A stretch of DNA of 51,687 bases from Monosporascus cannonballus (Eukaryota > Ascomycota > Sordariomycetes > Xylariales): contig QJNS01000369.1 in assembly GCA_004154925.1 (NCBI GenBank), forward strand, positions 1-51,687, given 5' to 3'. Positions 23,393-37,155 of this stretch are shown one piece after another. A program made the position numbers and the translations under genes. Each line of letters opens with the position of its first letter. Position 1 is the first letter of the stretch. Below the pieces are notes generated by a model. It had not been told where the DNA came from, did not search any database, and was given only the letters and a program-made list of their open reading frames with translations.

Positions 23393-26300
23393 TCGAGGCG
23401 CGTCTATAACAACTACAGTATATTGCAGCCGAGTGGTGTTTGGGTGACCTGCCCACTTTGTTGCACTTAATATTCGCCTCGAATGCGGCTCTATATCGAC
23501 TACGACCGTCCATCGCGAGATAACGAGGATTTCTATTACAGTCTCTCACGGTCCTTCCGACTCTTCAGCGTCATCATGTTCTATAGACCATAGGGTCACA
23601 TGTCATAGCTCGGGTTGTTGACCAGCACCCGCTCTTGGTTCGGCGAACGGCGTACGATCTTAAAAGAAAATAAAGAGGGATTATCGGGCATGGGTTTCAG
23701 GCTTGTTCAAACGCGCCAGGAAAGATGTTTTTCGTTTTCCATAAATCCGTGATTGAGAAGGATAACAGCCTGCGGTGTTCGGAGTCTAGGCGCATACCTC
23801 TACACCGGATCGATGGCCACTTTTGTTCCGTATCTTGGCCGCGGGATATCTGGTCTGTTCATACTATCTCTATTCCAGGTGTTGATTGTCTGAAATGTAC
23901 TTGGAAATATTGCAAATGTGCAGAACAGGGGGCGGATCAGCAACGGTGTCTATCACTTGGGTTTCCTTCCTTCTACGCTCCACTCGAACCCAATGTCAGT
24001 GGACCACCAAAGGAAGAGCGATCCTAACTCTATAAACTCAACGAACTGCCAGTGGATATTTGAACCCTCGAATTCTACTGCTTGTCTTTGTGACGGGTGT
24101 TCATCAAGCCGACATGTCTTGTCCACTATAATTAGTTTAAGTGGATTGGCGTCTGCATATGTTAAGAACCATTGACCATGCACTTGTGAAATCGATGCTC
24201 ACTCATATCCGGCATAACTCGACGCTCATCATTGCTTCTTTACTTTATGTATAACTGACTTTCGATTCTAGCTACTGAAATCAGAAGAGCGCGCGATAAT
24301 ATGGCGACGTCATGATGCGTGGGATGACCGAAACACTAAGATCATACGGGCCAAGAGTAACTTAACTCACTTGTACCACGCTTCTATCGCAGCACCTCCA
24401 TGCCTCATACACGCAACCCTCCAGTACTTATTTTCAACTTTGTAAATGCCTTTATTGCTTATGGTGGGTCATTTTGACTCAATCCATGACAGTGGGAACC
24501 GGTGACAGCTCCCCAGATAACCCATTGGGCAGCCACGTAATTGCGTATTTATTACTCTCTCATCTTCCCGTCCATCATTCCAGGAGTTTCTCTTTTCAGT
24601 CCAATCTTCTAACGTTAGCCTACCTAGTGTAAAGACGATGATCATGAGCGGAAGTCAGAGCTGCTAGCGCTGCCCGCCTTTCACTTGCATACCCTGCACG
24701 GAGACACCGATGAATGAGTCGTCGGCACTTGTGTGCGCCCTCCTAGCTAGCCAGTTCACCTACACTCCTATATTATACATACAAGGTAGATAGAACACCC
24801 CGTCCTCCCCAACCGGGACGAACCGACGTAAAAAAGATGAGCCTGGCACCTTGCAGCCGAGATCCGGTTCTTTGGCACGTACACGCGGAAAGGCCAATCA
24901 CCACCCGACTGGCGCGCCTAAGGTACGGTGAAGGTTGGCTCGGTCGTCTTTCATATAACTTTAGATGGCATTTCGTTCACGCAGCTACAGTATTGACGTC
25001 GCATATTCTGATTACCTGCGTGCGTTATATTTACGTTCTTCACATTTCAATGCGGGGGAGTATTCCACTCGACTGCTTAGTTAACATAGCATGAGCCTTG
25101 TTTGCTGCAGCCTGCGCTGCCCACGCAACAGGGGGGAGAGAAGCGCGCCGGCAGCCAGCAACTGGGCAGAAGAGACACAGGGGCCCCGAGACAGGGCAGT
25201 TCGGGGCTAGGTTAGGCTCATGATTTCTGGATCTACTTAGTAGTTGTGTAATCTTAGCGTGGCCTGTCTAAATCGTGGTCCCCGACTGACCCCAGCCCAT
25301 TTGGGGAGGTTTCGAAGTTGGTCGTTTCAACGAACGCGGTTCGCTTCTGGGTACCAGGGCGGAAGAGCCTGTCAAATACCGCCGTATGTCATCTACCCCG
25401 TGGTTTCTTAGTCGACTCTGTTGTCGTTTCATACCGACGATAGGAGAGCGGACCGCGATCCTGGTTATATCTATCAATGCCTAGGCTAAACGGGGTAAGA
25501 CTCCTGCCGAGAAATTCTCTTCGGTCGGGACAATCTACGGAGAGGATGATACACTACCATGAGGCCAAACCAAGAAAACCAAGAAGAGCGCCCACTTCTA
25601 TGACCTCCTCAGAACTGGGTGCGAGAACTGGGGAGAAAGAAATAATCGAGCTACTACTAGTCAAGTATCGACCATGGGCTTTTCTCCATCCGGCGGAACT
25701 CGGATTACATCCCGGACAAGACTAGTTACCTGCATTTCGGTTGCTGCGGTCTGTGCGCCAAGTTCTCTGAACCAGAACCAGGAGTCACTGATGCGGAGAT
25801 TTCTGGCAGATGCAAGGCGTCCAAACAGAAAATTCCCATCAGATAAAGTGAGGAGGACGCGGACATACGTGCGTAGGTACATGCGCATGTATTATCGGCG
25901 CAAAGGACCATAGTGGGAAGGGCTACCTGATACGGCTCGGCCCTGCACGCACGTACGTTGGCCAAAGGAAGCTGGCAACAGCATGAGCCCTTCTACCAAT
26001 GAGCAAATGTAGGAATCCATCGGGCGAGGGATTCGTAAATCGTCAGGGCATCAGGGGCTATGCGGTAGCTGCTTGATTACGTGATTTTCCCGATTAGGGA
26101 GATGAACGTTGCCAACTACCGCTCAGTGTTGCCGTTAGGTGTCTTACCTATAGCCTCGTGTTGAGGTATATACCCAATGAGGTAGAGATGTTAATACGAC
26201 GATGAGATCCTCGTCTTCGACAAGACGCGGACAGTCTTGCTTCACCAGCCTCAGCCTTGATTCACTCCGACGTTAAGACCTAGGGCGAGGTTTGTAATGC

Positions 26301-29300
26301 CTTATTTTTGAACCATTGGCTATCATTTCTTATTACCTCTCCAATCCTAATAAGCTGGTGTTCCTCTCCCATGCGGCGCCATGCGGGGAAGCCGTCAAAC
26401 GCCAAAGGAAATGGTAGCTCTAAATAGAAATGGTCCGCAGCCCCAGTATATTGCTGTCACGAACCGCATTTGTATGGTACCTTTCAGGTAACACAAGTAA
26501 TATCCTTTTTTTAATTCTCTTCCCCATGCTTCTTCGATGGAATACCTACTTGAAACGATAATCTTGATGAACTTTATTCCGGTTTCTTGTCGGTGATGAT
26601 CCCGGACGTTGAAGGTAATCCGTACCTAGTACAGCGATGCAAAGGGCACGTAGCCTTGTGGGGTATCCCAATCAGAAGTGGAAGGTGCAAAATCTTGGGA
26701 GATTGAAAACTAAAATCCCTAGCCGCGCCAAGAAACGGCTTCTTTCTCATCCACTTCGATATCCAGAACCATAGGTAACCATACCCACTGCCATGTGGTT
26801 TTACCTCCGAGGATGAGCAGGAGCTCCAAAGACTCGAACTCTGCCCAATCTTACTCGTGCACCTACGTCGCGCTACCTGCTTCGTGATGGAGGTATGTAC
26901 CTTGCACTCATCCCATGCAGTTATTCATCAAGGGCCAGAAGTCTGACGGGACTTTGCGAAACCAACATCCGAGCCGACCTGTGTCGTTCCATAATCCTCA
27001 TCCACGATTGTCGCGTAATGAAAGTGGCAGCTACTCGGGACTGCCCAATAGACGATAGGGTTCCCGCGGATACGCGTGCTGTGCCGTTGAACGGCGTGGT
27101 AGAGGTCGGAGACAGAAATCACCCTGTTGGTGGGGGAACGCAACGTAGGGGGGGTTCTTCGTCACACCGGCCCTCGCCGACAATTACTGCCAGCGTCTTC
27201 GGCGTCGCGGCTTCTCGGCGTAGAAACGTGCTTGCTTATCAACCATCAGATCACCATCCCAATCCCCATTCCCCACGGCCGAATTTCTACATCGGAGCTG
27301 GCTATTCTGGGGGGCACTTAGCGCCCGGCCTACCTGCAAGTTATGGAACTTCACTACCCGTATGTGGATGTACAGCACGCATGGCATGCATGCGGATGCG
27401 CATCTTAGAACTAGAACTACTGCGAATACTTTGGTACATGGCCGTGATTACGTCGGCTCTACGCCTAACTTAGCGACTAGCTTCTCGGGGGACACACGCA
27501 TGTTACTTGTCAATTCCACGCCCCGGACAGCTGCCCACTTGAGTTGAGGATGTGACAAGTTTTTCATTGCAGTTCCCTACGAGCAGTTAGCCATGGACTG
27601 TTGTAGCTACCAGAAGTCTACAAGGGCTGTTCAACCCCCACGGGAGCGGTTGACCAGAGCACGGCAGTGAGATATCGAAATGCGTTCCTCGTCCGCGTCA
27701 GTTTGCAAGGAATCGTTACATCTCCGGAAATGCAACGTTCACAGTAGTAGCGACGATGATGACTGACAGCCCCCGCATTTCCCTGCGCCACATTAGGCCT
27801 CCCTAGCTGGCCCAATGCCATGGATATGGGTGGTTTAATTAGAATGCTACTGAAGCCGCGTTGACCAGATTTACCAAGTTTCGGCCTAACATACAACGAT
27901 GTTCCTAGATTGAGGTGCATGCACCTTATAGAGAATAGCCTCTGTAACTGCATATATTCTCGCTGTCCGCATTGTTTTATACCAATCAACTGCTTAAGGG
28001 CATACTGCATGCGTGAAGAAGCAATATGCACGCGACAGAGTATCGTTGTGTATGTCGCCACCAAAACAAAATTGATATTGTCCAGCAGATACCTGGATCT
28101 CCAAGGCAGTTCGACTACTTGGGAACCAGCAAAGCGCAGATCGCGGGGATGTATTTTGGCCAAGCCCAACAAAACCCATACCAGTTGATGTATACGAGTT
28201 ATTTATGTGCCTAGGAACTCCGCGGAATTCGTTAGCGCAATATCCGGGAACATCACTGTAACCCAACGATAGCGTCTCAAAGTCCTATCGATATCTGATA
28301 CGACTACAAACAGTAACTGTTTGTTTCAAAGCCTGGGGCTCATCTGCGTTTGTCCTCGACCAAAACCCCACCCACTGCTATAGCCATTATTACATGTTGC
28401 ATGCATGCGTTTACACACGGGGGGAAAGCCCCCACGTATCGGTTCCGATGAGAGCCTTCGTGATTCTCTGCTCATGACGAGGGTTCCTAGAAAGTAGCTG
28501 AGCTCATACTTGTCATGATAGACCAGTCACAATCATAATGGAAACGACCGTTCCCGTCCCCTGCAGACCATTGAATACTGTAACCTCAGCACGTGCTTGA
28601 AGTCACAGAGAGATCGACCGGCAGTGGGTGACGCCGTGGCTTGAGCAACCACTATAATGCACCACGATCGCGTAACGCATCAGCCAAGGATGAATGGTCA
28701 GTAGGGTTCTTTTCACGGAATGGGACGCATCAGAGAAAGGGGTTCTAAACCTAAGAGGATATTATAGGCGACACGAGTTCCCATGGACTCTTCCACCCGT
28801 TGAGCTTCCTGCCATTCCTGGACAGTGAACGATCGTCCTTTGACATGTGTGCGGCCGGCGGCGGCGCCCTATCGGTATCAGGGGTCGTGCTGCAGATCTA
28901 TACTGTCTAGTACATACGGCAGCTAAAATTAACCCGACCGGTGAAAGGGAAATCCCTTCATGACCAGGTTCGTCACCCCTCCAAGCGGCGTAGAGGACCT
29001 CTATTTCCCTATTCGTCATCCCCCCAGCTGCTAAACTATCGTAGTCATGTCCGGGGTGCAGAGCAGGCGTTCGGGAAGGCGCGAGCTTTCCCTAATAACT
29101 TAGCAGCCAAATAACTGCATCCGGTGAGCTTGCCGGCTACCCATAGACTCTTCCTTATCAAGCAGCCGCCGAGCGCAGACATGATGGGCAGTCTCGCTGG
29201 CTGGCATATGCCAACCGTTGCTGCTGCTGCTTTTCCTCTTTCAACAGGTTCCGGAATTCAACCGGGCGTTGGATTCGAATTTCACCCACTTGCCGCGCTT

Positions 29301-29463
29301 CGGTCGACGCGGGTGCACGTGCTGCGCGTAACTGCAAGCGCCCGGACTCCTGGCTAGTCGAGGCAGCCCGCCTGCGTGGGGCTCGAGGGACCAACGCCGC
29401 GCCTCGCGGAGTTCAGCTGGAGTCCGGCCACGGATTAGGCATCCCGCTGTTGCGTCCCCTTAA

Positions 29464-29491
29464 GGGGGGGGGGGGGGGGCCCCCCCCCCCC
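29464..29491. repeat. G16C12 homopolymer junction
   Basis: Sixteen G are followed directly by twelve C. The two halves match in kind the window's 3' end (poly-G) and 5' end (poly-C), which suggests a join of two contig ends rather than native sequence. Confidence 0.85.
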
Positions 29492-31560
29492 GCGCCACAC
29501 CGTTAGCCGAGCGGACGTCATCTTACATCCTACATGGTCGTGTGCCTCGCCGCCTACGGGACGACAGCCTTGCGCATCCGTGGTGTACTTCGGTCAAGTT
29601 TCGAGCTTAGTTTCCCCCTGTGCGGTCGAAAGCACGTCGACGCCATTCCGTAGGATTCCTCCGTTGGCCTGGGCAGCCCAGGGTGTCTGGTGGATATTCC
29701 CCGGCAGTTCATATGACTGAGGGCTAGCCTCGTCGCGGTTCGGTCTAGGTATGAGACGACTTGCCGGGTCGACGTTGCTGGTCTTCATGCCACCGGCTCC
29801 ATGGCTCCGGGAGAGCTGTACCTGGTGATCGTGACCGGGGTTGTGTTCCGGTTCGAAGGTATTTTTAGATTTCGTCGAAAAGCAGCTTCGACGTTGCCCC
29901 GAGCTAAGGACCCGCCCGCTTGATGATGGATGCTAGTAAACGATTAAAGTCTTTTGAGGAAAAGCTGTCTAGGGTACGAACTTGCAGTGAAGGTGTTTCC
30001 GAGTATAATCTCCGTGTATACTGATATTGAATATGCTTACAAAGTCTTCTCCCTACAATCATGCAGCAACGAATCATTCTGCAACTAATGCTCACAAGCC
30101 GGTTAATCGGCAGCATGACAATTTGGATAGAAAGGGGCCCTGGAGCGGAGCCTAGCCACGGACCGGCAATGGTTCCATGCGGCCCTCTCGGTGCAGAGCG
30201 GCCGCTTCCGCTGGAACATCTACCTCCTCTCTGACCGATTGTTAAGACGACAGAGTCCGCGGAACCCGGTCACCAAGATGGATCGGGTTCGGAGACAAGG
30301 AGGACTACCTATTCAAGGGTTCACTTTCGTCCGGCGCAATTATCGTGGACGAGCTGCTGCTGCTGATGCTCCGCTGTGGGAGAGGGAGGACGCTCATCGT
30401 CGGCTGGGCATGCGAAAACAAGGGGGGATCAGCAAGGGATCTGGAATCTCGCCGGCATCTTTGCCTCCGGCAGGCCTTACACCCTTAAGTTGTCTCGCCG
30501 AAATCACTCGGAGACCTGGAGACGAAGCTACATAACTTCAGTCTTCCGCCGACATCATTTACATACCGTGGACGCCATCTTTCGCCATGTTGCACCTAAG
30601 CCAGCTATATTTACGTGTCAGCTTCCACTCAACGTGCTGCGGGGAATCGTAACCGCAGGCGGTATCACATAGGTAGGTACGCCCGGGTGTCGAGACGTCA
30701 CAGCCGCGACAGGAGGCAGCTCCGGAAAAGTAAGGCACCTCCGGCGATACCGACCCGACGGAGGCCCGTCTTCCTTGTCAGGTTCTACCGTACAAGGAAT
30801 GGAACCGGACATCCACCCGGGTTCATGTTCTCCTGCCTTCACCCACTCCGCAAGGGCCCAAGCACGCACTCACAACCACTCAGTCATAGAGAGGCCGAGA
30901 GAGCGTGCGCGGACCTGTGTGCGTGTATGTATGAATGTATGTGTGGCGTCGGCAACCGGCTGTCTACCGCACAGGCGCCGGCAGCAGGGCAAAAGCGGGT
31001 AGGTGGGTACGGGGCCGGACAGGTAGGCAGACAGGATGGGCAGTCCAACAGTCCGAACGAGTCTGCCGGATTCAGCCCTCTTCTGCCCCCACCCTGTTCC
31101 GTGCGATGCCATACGACGTGGGGCAGTTGAAACCACGAAAAGTACGAGCTGCTTTAGATTCTGAGGGTGCCGTTTTGTCTCGGGGGCTAGGGAGTCAACA
31201 ACCGGGAGTGATGGATACGTACACGCAACGGCCCTGCCTGGGCTACCAGTCCATGGAGGAGGGTGCGAGTTTCTGGGTAGTTTTGCTCGGTGGGGAAAAT
31301 CACGGAGACGGGGAATACGCAGGTAACGTTCATCGCGAGCGCGCTGTCGAGCGGCGCCCGGCTATTAAGGGCGGAGGGCAATAGGTATCTCGGCCAGCAG
31401 GGATAGGAGAGACGGGCATCGACGACGATGAGACGCTTAGGCCCACCGCTGCCAGCTAGTCCGTTAGTTGGCCGTTATCCGAGCCTCGCAATACCACATC
31501 AGTTGGCTAGCCAACGGGACAGACACGAACCGTAGCCGCCTCCCGACACTTAGATATGCT

Positions 31561-31616
31561 TACATGCATGCATACGTACATATATACGCGTGTGTACGTG
31601 TATATATGTGTGTGTA
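31561..31616. repeat. 56-bp alternating purine-pyrimidine tract
   Basis: Every step alternates pyrimidine and purine, mixing CATG, TACGT, TATATA, CGCG and GTGTGT segments. Such tracts can adopt Z-DNA under supercoiling. No gene is close. Confidence 0.85.
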
Positions 31617-32706
31617 AGTGTTACGTGCGTATCGGCGTGAACCGCGAAGCCGACGCCCGTGTCTGTCGCCCGCCTGCCCGCCCAGGCTACTGACCTACAT
31701 CACGGAGCTTATCGGCTGCGATCATGACACAGCGCGCGCATGTGTTACATACCTACATCTATTTGCCTCCTTTCCTACTGTCTTGTAATCCTCCCTCCAT
31801 CCTCTCGGATATAGTCTAGGGGAAACCTAGGAGAGCGGAGTACAAGAGAGGGGGTCTGATTAAGCCCTGCTGACATTGCCTCGCGCTGCAGAGTCGAGCG
31901 AGGAAACGAAAGCGAAAATATATCGCGGAAATACGCATCTACCAGTAATTCGACAAGCCTACAACCCTGCATGCCTACCCGCCCACCCGTATAGACAGGC
32001 CCAGCGTAAGATCAATGACCCTATGTCATACGTAAAGAGCCCCCACCGGGGCTAAGCTTACAATTTTACTATTTGTATAAGATATATATATCATAGCGGC
32101 GAGCCCGGCTGCTAAGCCAAACCCTCTCTGGCTGGAAACAACTCACCAGGGCAGGCACACATGGAGAAGAACGGACGTCAGGCATTACCAGGTATATGAG
32201 GCTTCGGGCAACACTCTGACTTACCTGTGCTGGCTGCTGTGCAGACAGACGGCGAGTTCGGGGTCGTCCGTGGCCAGGTCCGGCGCCGCCGCCTCCGCGA
32301 CGTTGTGTTATAGCGGCTTCGCGCCTTTTAAGTACCGGGTACATATGTATGTATGCATATATATCTATACATGCGCGACAGCACGGCACGCACACGTACA
32401 GGAAGGACCGCGCGAACCCTACTCTCCATTCCATGGGCCTGCCGTGCCTACCTCGGGGGGAAAGAGCACAGCAGAACGGAGTAGAACAAAGCCGCAGGAC
32501 TAGTTAGTGCAGGCGAAGAAAAGCCGAACCAGGGGAAGGCAAGGTACGTAGACACGATGCCTCGACGGGCAGCACAGCACGGCGGCAGAAACATTGCGCG
32601 GGGGAGAAACTAGGGGAAGACTACAAGCCAAAGAGAGGAGGAGAAGGTGAGGGGTGGATGGATGGGTGGATCAGGTAGACGGCAGGCCCACTGTCGTTAC
32701 ACGCGA

Positions 32707-32790
32707 GCGCTGAGCAGAGCAGAGCAGAGCAGCAGCGCAAGCAGCGCAAGCGCGCAAGCACGCACGCACGCAGCACGCATGCATGGAAAT
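32707..32790. repeat. AGCAG / GCAAGC / CACG short tandem repeats
   Basis: About four AGCAG units run into GCGCAAGC and then CACGCACG units. The reading frames that cross it are repeat artefacts (runs of Ala, Cys and Arg). Confidence 0.75.
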
Positions 32791-33932
32791 AGACATACAT
32801 GAGTTAGGCGAGAGGGCCGTGTAGCGATAACCCACCAAGCCTTCTTCTCCGTCGTCGTTCCATGCCCGTTCTCCTGCTGCCGCCCTCGAAAAGCCGCTGC
32901 CGCGGGTAGGCCACGCCATGTGGTTGCTGGGCTTGTCCTCGCGGCTCTGGCTGCGGCCGGCTCGGTCTTGGCCGGCCAGCCGTCCACATCGTGTAGGTAG
33001 GTGGATGAGGGATCGAGTAGGGAAATGCTTGCTTCGAAACAAGGTATACGAATGCGCCCGGAACGCCAGGAAGGACGAAGACGGGGGGACTGGCTACCTG
33101 GGTAGCCGGTTAGGTGGGCTGCGCAGCTGTACTTGGGTTTGAGAAAGAGCCGGGTAGGGGACTGTCTCCAATGTAGCACGGAGTCCAAAGAGGCCGAATG
33201 GACTGCTACCTAAGCAGGGCGACTCCTACGTCGTAGTTAAGTTGACATCGGCGGACATCACTGCTCGCCCCTCACACGGGAACGCACGACTCGTCAAGCC
33301 TTTGCGTGCTATACCGAAGGGTCCAGATTCTCGAGGAATATCGGATTAGGGAGCTTGACTCAATTGGTGGGTAGGTGGGCCAAGGAAACCGTCGTAAATT
33401 TCGTTTCTGGCAAATTGGAAAAGAACGCTCGCTGGAGGCCGGAGTATAGTACGATACATAGAAGATAGTTAAAGGGGGTACGCAGCTAAATAAGGTAGCT
33501 ATATAGCCAACAATCGACGGAGCAACGCCAGCGAGGCGGCCGTTGAGAAGGAGACCGCTAGCCAGACACACGTACACATGATGGAGATAGGCCATCTCTC
33601 TGCTCCCTAAAGTAACCTCCTAAAGCTGGTCCCCGCCCAGATCAGCACACCAGTCATCCAGACCCGAGACGCCGTCCGCAAGTAAGACGCCCAAACCCGG
33701 GCCCTATTCAGAACAAGGGGGCCTTGCAGTGGTAGAAATGGGTAAGTTCCTAAATCCTTTGCATTTCCAAGGAAAAGAGGTGAATGTCTAGTTCGGATAT
33801 AAGTAGATACCAGAATGGAAACATATCGAAAGCAAATGTACGCTTGCCTACCGCCCGCCCGCCCGCCATTCCTTATCCACATCTTCGTCATGGTACATGA
33901 CCACTGGTGTCAGATCACATCTGGTGTAGCAC

Positions 33933-35333
33933 TCAGTTCTCTTTTAGAGCGTGCTGGTCACTGAATGGGCTCGAGTCACGATTCGAAGCGGACGTATTCC
34001 GCTTTTCGCTCTGAGCCACCCGCTCTGTGGCGTCTTCGGTAACGGCACTAAGCGAGGCATTGTGCTTTTGCTCGGTAGGGTTTGAGGGCGGGTCGGCAAA
34101 TGGCCCTTGGTCTACGCTAGGCGCGTCTTCTATGACAGTAACAGCACTCGAGTCCCTCTCATTCTTAGCCTCGCTAACTTCAGCTAGGGGTTCCGAGTTG
34201 TCGGTTTTCTCAGACGCTGACGAGGAGGCTTTGGACTTGATGTCAACTTGTTTCGGGCAGCTGCCAACACGGACGATCTGCGGGCGGACGGGCGTTGCGG
34301 TAGATGTGGTAGCGTTCTTAAAGAAGGTGGCGCCGATGCTGAAAGCAGGCGACGGCGTCCTCTGCTCATATTTCCTATGGTCGATGGTCGGCACGGGGGG
34401 AGTGGTACTCCCACTGTGACTGCTGCCCTCGCGGGACTTGACGCTAACAAGCGAGGGCTTCAGAAGGGTACCCTTCTGGGCTGGTTGCGGCGACACGACA
34501 GCACCCTTGCCATAGATGGTAGAAGCGACGCTGGATCGATGAGCATATGACGTCCGTCCGGAGTGGTCAGAAACACCCGAGAACCCGGAGTACGTCGAGT
34601 CGCGAAGATCGCCAGGCACAAAGAAATGCTGATCCTCGTACGGCGAAGGGCAGCCACTTTCCGAGTGGGCGAGAGGGATAGGAGGTACCGGGGGAACAAG
34701 AACGGTGGGGGAAGTCGGCGTGGCCCTGTTGGTGACGCCTGGAATATAGGCGATCTGGATGATGTTGGAGGCGCGTGTGAGAACTGTAGATGCAATCGAG
34801 TTGACGGTATGTGTCGAGGCGCGTTGTGACTTCCTCGAGGCGAAATCCTTCTCCATGCCCTCCTTGCTATGCTCGTCACCTTCCTGCCAGTTGCTCTGGT
34901 CGTGGGCCTCCCTCTTGTTCTTGATACAGAACCGCCAAACTAGGTAGGTGACGAGGGCAATAGCAACAAGACCCCCTATAACACCGCCAGCAATGGCGCC
35001 GGCACCCGGTCCACTGCTCGGTTCCTCCGTTTGGCCAGCTGACGGATCATCCACACAGATGGCCCTGGGACAGGATTTACAGTCCATGGGAATGGTGATT
35101 TGACATGTTTGACCATCCGGACATTGGGAACATGCCAAACCCTTGCTATCGTCACACAGCACACATCCATCCCTTCTCGTCAACGACCGATGATTTCTCC
35201 TCGATAGCGATTCGACTTCTTCATCTGGTTTTCATGTTAGAACCGGGATATAGAGAATCGCTAAAGGCCACGGCCGGTAGAGCGAATGGCACTCACCGAC
35301 TGAGAAGCCGATAAAACCGAGCGGACTGGTCAT
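33933..35333 (-). CDS. OPY2: Opy2-like membrane anchor protein
   Basis: Two exons, 35333-35297 and 35224-33933, joined over a 72-nt intron (GTGAGT..CAG with a CTAAC branch site), give 442 residues. In yeast Opy2 is a plasma-membrane protein whose cytosolic tail recruits Ste50 and so Ste11 for the osmosensing HOG and related MAPK pathways. The N-terminal domain shows the Opy2 cysteine pattern, eight Cys from CVLC (33-36) through CSQC, C, CKSC and C. One transmembrane segment follows (about 87-113, AIAGGVIGGLVAIALVTYLV) with a basic stop (KNKR). The tail of more than 320 residues is Ser/Thr/Pro-rich and disordered, with proline runs such as VPPVPPIP. No signal peptide is obvious, as in yeast Opy2. 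Exon 1 encodes only MTSPLGFIGFSV and is the least certain part. Confidence 0.83.
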
Positions 35334-35861
35334 CTTGGGCGATCGAAATTGAAGTCACTAAAACTTGGACTTTGTTGAACCTTGGACAATGGTGAAAATG
35401 GGCAAAGCACAGTAGCAGATGAGATCGACAATGGCGGATCCGACGTGTTGGTGCCACCGCAACTAATGGCTCAATTGGTGGTTATATAGATAAATCAATC
35501 GTTCAGGGCTATCATCGATATCGGTTCGCGGGGAATTGTAGAAGTCGTAGTCGTCATGAGAGATGAACTAGCGAAGGAAAAAAGATACGGGTTGGCCGGT
35601 TACGAGATAGAAGCGAAAGAAGAGCGAGCCGGCTACAAACAATAAGAAAAACGAGTGGACAGCGAGGCTAGCTCGAAGAGAAGGGCGGAAGTAGGTGATG
35701 AAATCGCACCTAGGCGACTTAGAAGGACATCACATCAATCAATCGATCTCAAGTCGAGTCGAGCCGGGATTCGACGGATTGCGAAGCAACAAAGTTGGTC
35801 AACTAGCTTTGGTCCGCTTATGCGATAGACACTGGAGATGAATGGATATATTTGGCGGCGA

Positions 35862-35883
35862 TGTGTGTGTGTGTGTGTGTGTG
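35862..35883. repeat. (TG)11 microsatellite
   Basis: Eleven TG units, about 530 bp upstream of the OPY2 start. It mirrors the GT repeat upstream of ILV5. Confidence 0.9.
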
Positions 35884-37155
35884 CGTGGGTGGATGTGAAT
35901 AATACAATACCAAGAAAGAGACGGGGGAGTCGTTAGTTGGTTTGGGGGACTTAGACAACGGAGCCTTCCTTTCTCTTCAGGAACCACATGCAGCGGTTCA
36001 GGTGAACCAGCCAATACTTTGACGTCCAGCGCACAAGGGAGGGGCTCGGCTGGGGGGTTCCTAGTGCTACTTTCCAAGAGCGCGCTTAAGGAAGGATGCC
36101 CTACCAAGGTACGGTATCTAGGTATAGAGGTTACTTAAGGTAAGGTGTGCAGGTACCTGTTAGCTTGAATACAATAGCAGAAAGATGGACGGTGGACGGA
36201 GAGTTGATGGTGGGAGATGGAATGACTGGGTGTCCTGGTGGATCAGTGGAAGGATGAGACAGGATGCGAATTTGCGGGCAGCCCCAGCCCCGCATGGCCA
36301 GCAGCATCATGATGTCGTCCGTGTACACATAAGGTACTTAGAATGTATGTACACACCAAACAACTGCGTGTCTGTCTGTACCGGGACATGTCTCCTGAGG
36401 TATATGAAGTTCTGTATGTCCATCGCTGTGTCCTCTGAAATAAATTCCATACCTACTTTCTTTTCCCTTTCCTCGAGAACAGAAGATGACGGCTGTGCTA
36501 TGGGGATTCCAACGCTCCTTTTGCGTCTGTTGCTGCTACCTGCTGTAGGCTAGCCGGGTGCACATAGCCGATATACTTGTATGTGCGTCGCACATGGTGC
36601 ATACTAAGTAGTCGGTAGCAACCATCTTCCCTGACCGACCACCCCGGCGCCGAGCCTCTGGCTCTCCGAATAAAGCCAATCGGAATAAAAGTTGGAACGT
36701 ACCATAGCAGATACAGATTTTCTATTGGTGTACCTAACTTAGGGATTGGCTCCGATGATGGCTGGACTTGCTATTGTGTGTTCTCGGATTCCTGTGGCGA
36801 GATGATGCCAGATGCACGCCGAGCTTTCTGGTTGGCTAATTTAATCGCCTGCAATCTCATGGCGATATATATACCCCAAGACTCTCGAGATTGTTTAATG
36901 CCTGACTCGGATATTGTTTCTACCGAGCGATTCTTCGTTTTGGCGCTTTTAAGCCGCTTGCTTATTACCCCTCCGCCCGCTTCGTTCATTTTACCCTTTC
37001 TCCAGACTTGGGAGTTGATCTAAGGGAGGGATTGCATAAGAGTGGCGCGTCTTGGCCTGCCATCTAATTTGGATTAGGAACCAATCAGGGGACCCCGAGA
37101 TTTTGTAAATCGAGAACACGCCTATTGAAATGAACGGTTTTCAATGATAAGAGGG

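Larger units (their letters stand above)
23393..33932. other. 10.5-kb stretch without a convincing gene
   Basis: Open frames reach about 190 codons (26895-27473 plus, 27618-28172 minus) but show no domain, splice pattern or family resemblance. Contents worth noting are a tRNA-like Pol III box pair near 26.83-26.88 kb, the G16C12 junction at 29464-29491, an alternating purine-pyrimidine tract at 31561-31616 and AGCAG-type repeats near 32.71 kb. From about 30.6 kb the composition is richer in GC and short repeats. Confidence 0.5.

Noticed and set aside
26895..27473. 192-codon plus-strand frame
   Set aside because: Composition is uneven and no motif is recognisable. Kept out for lack of support.
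27618..28172. 184-codon minus-strand frame
   Set aside because: No domain, no membrane or signal features, no splice context, and no recognisable homology by eye. In 10 kb of gene-free DNA a frame of this size can occur by chance.
31187..33142. Several overlapping frames of 60-163 codons on both strands
   Set aside because: They run through short tandem repeats and GC-rich DNA, giving runs of Ala, Cys and Arg. No coherent protein emerges.
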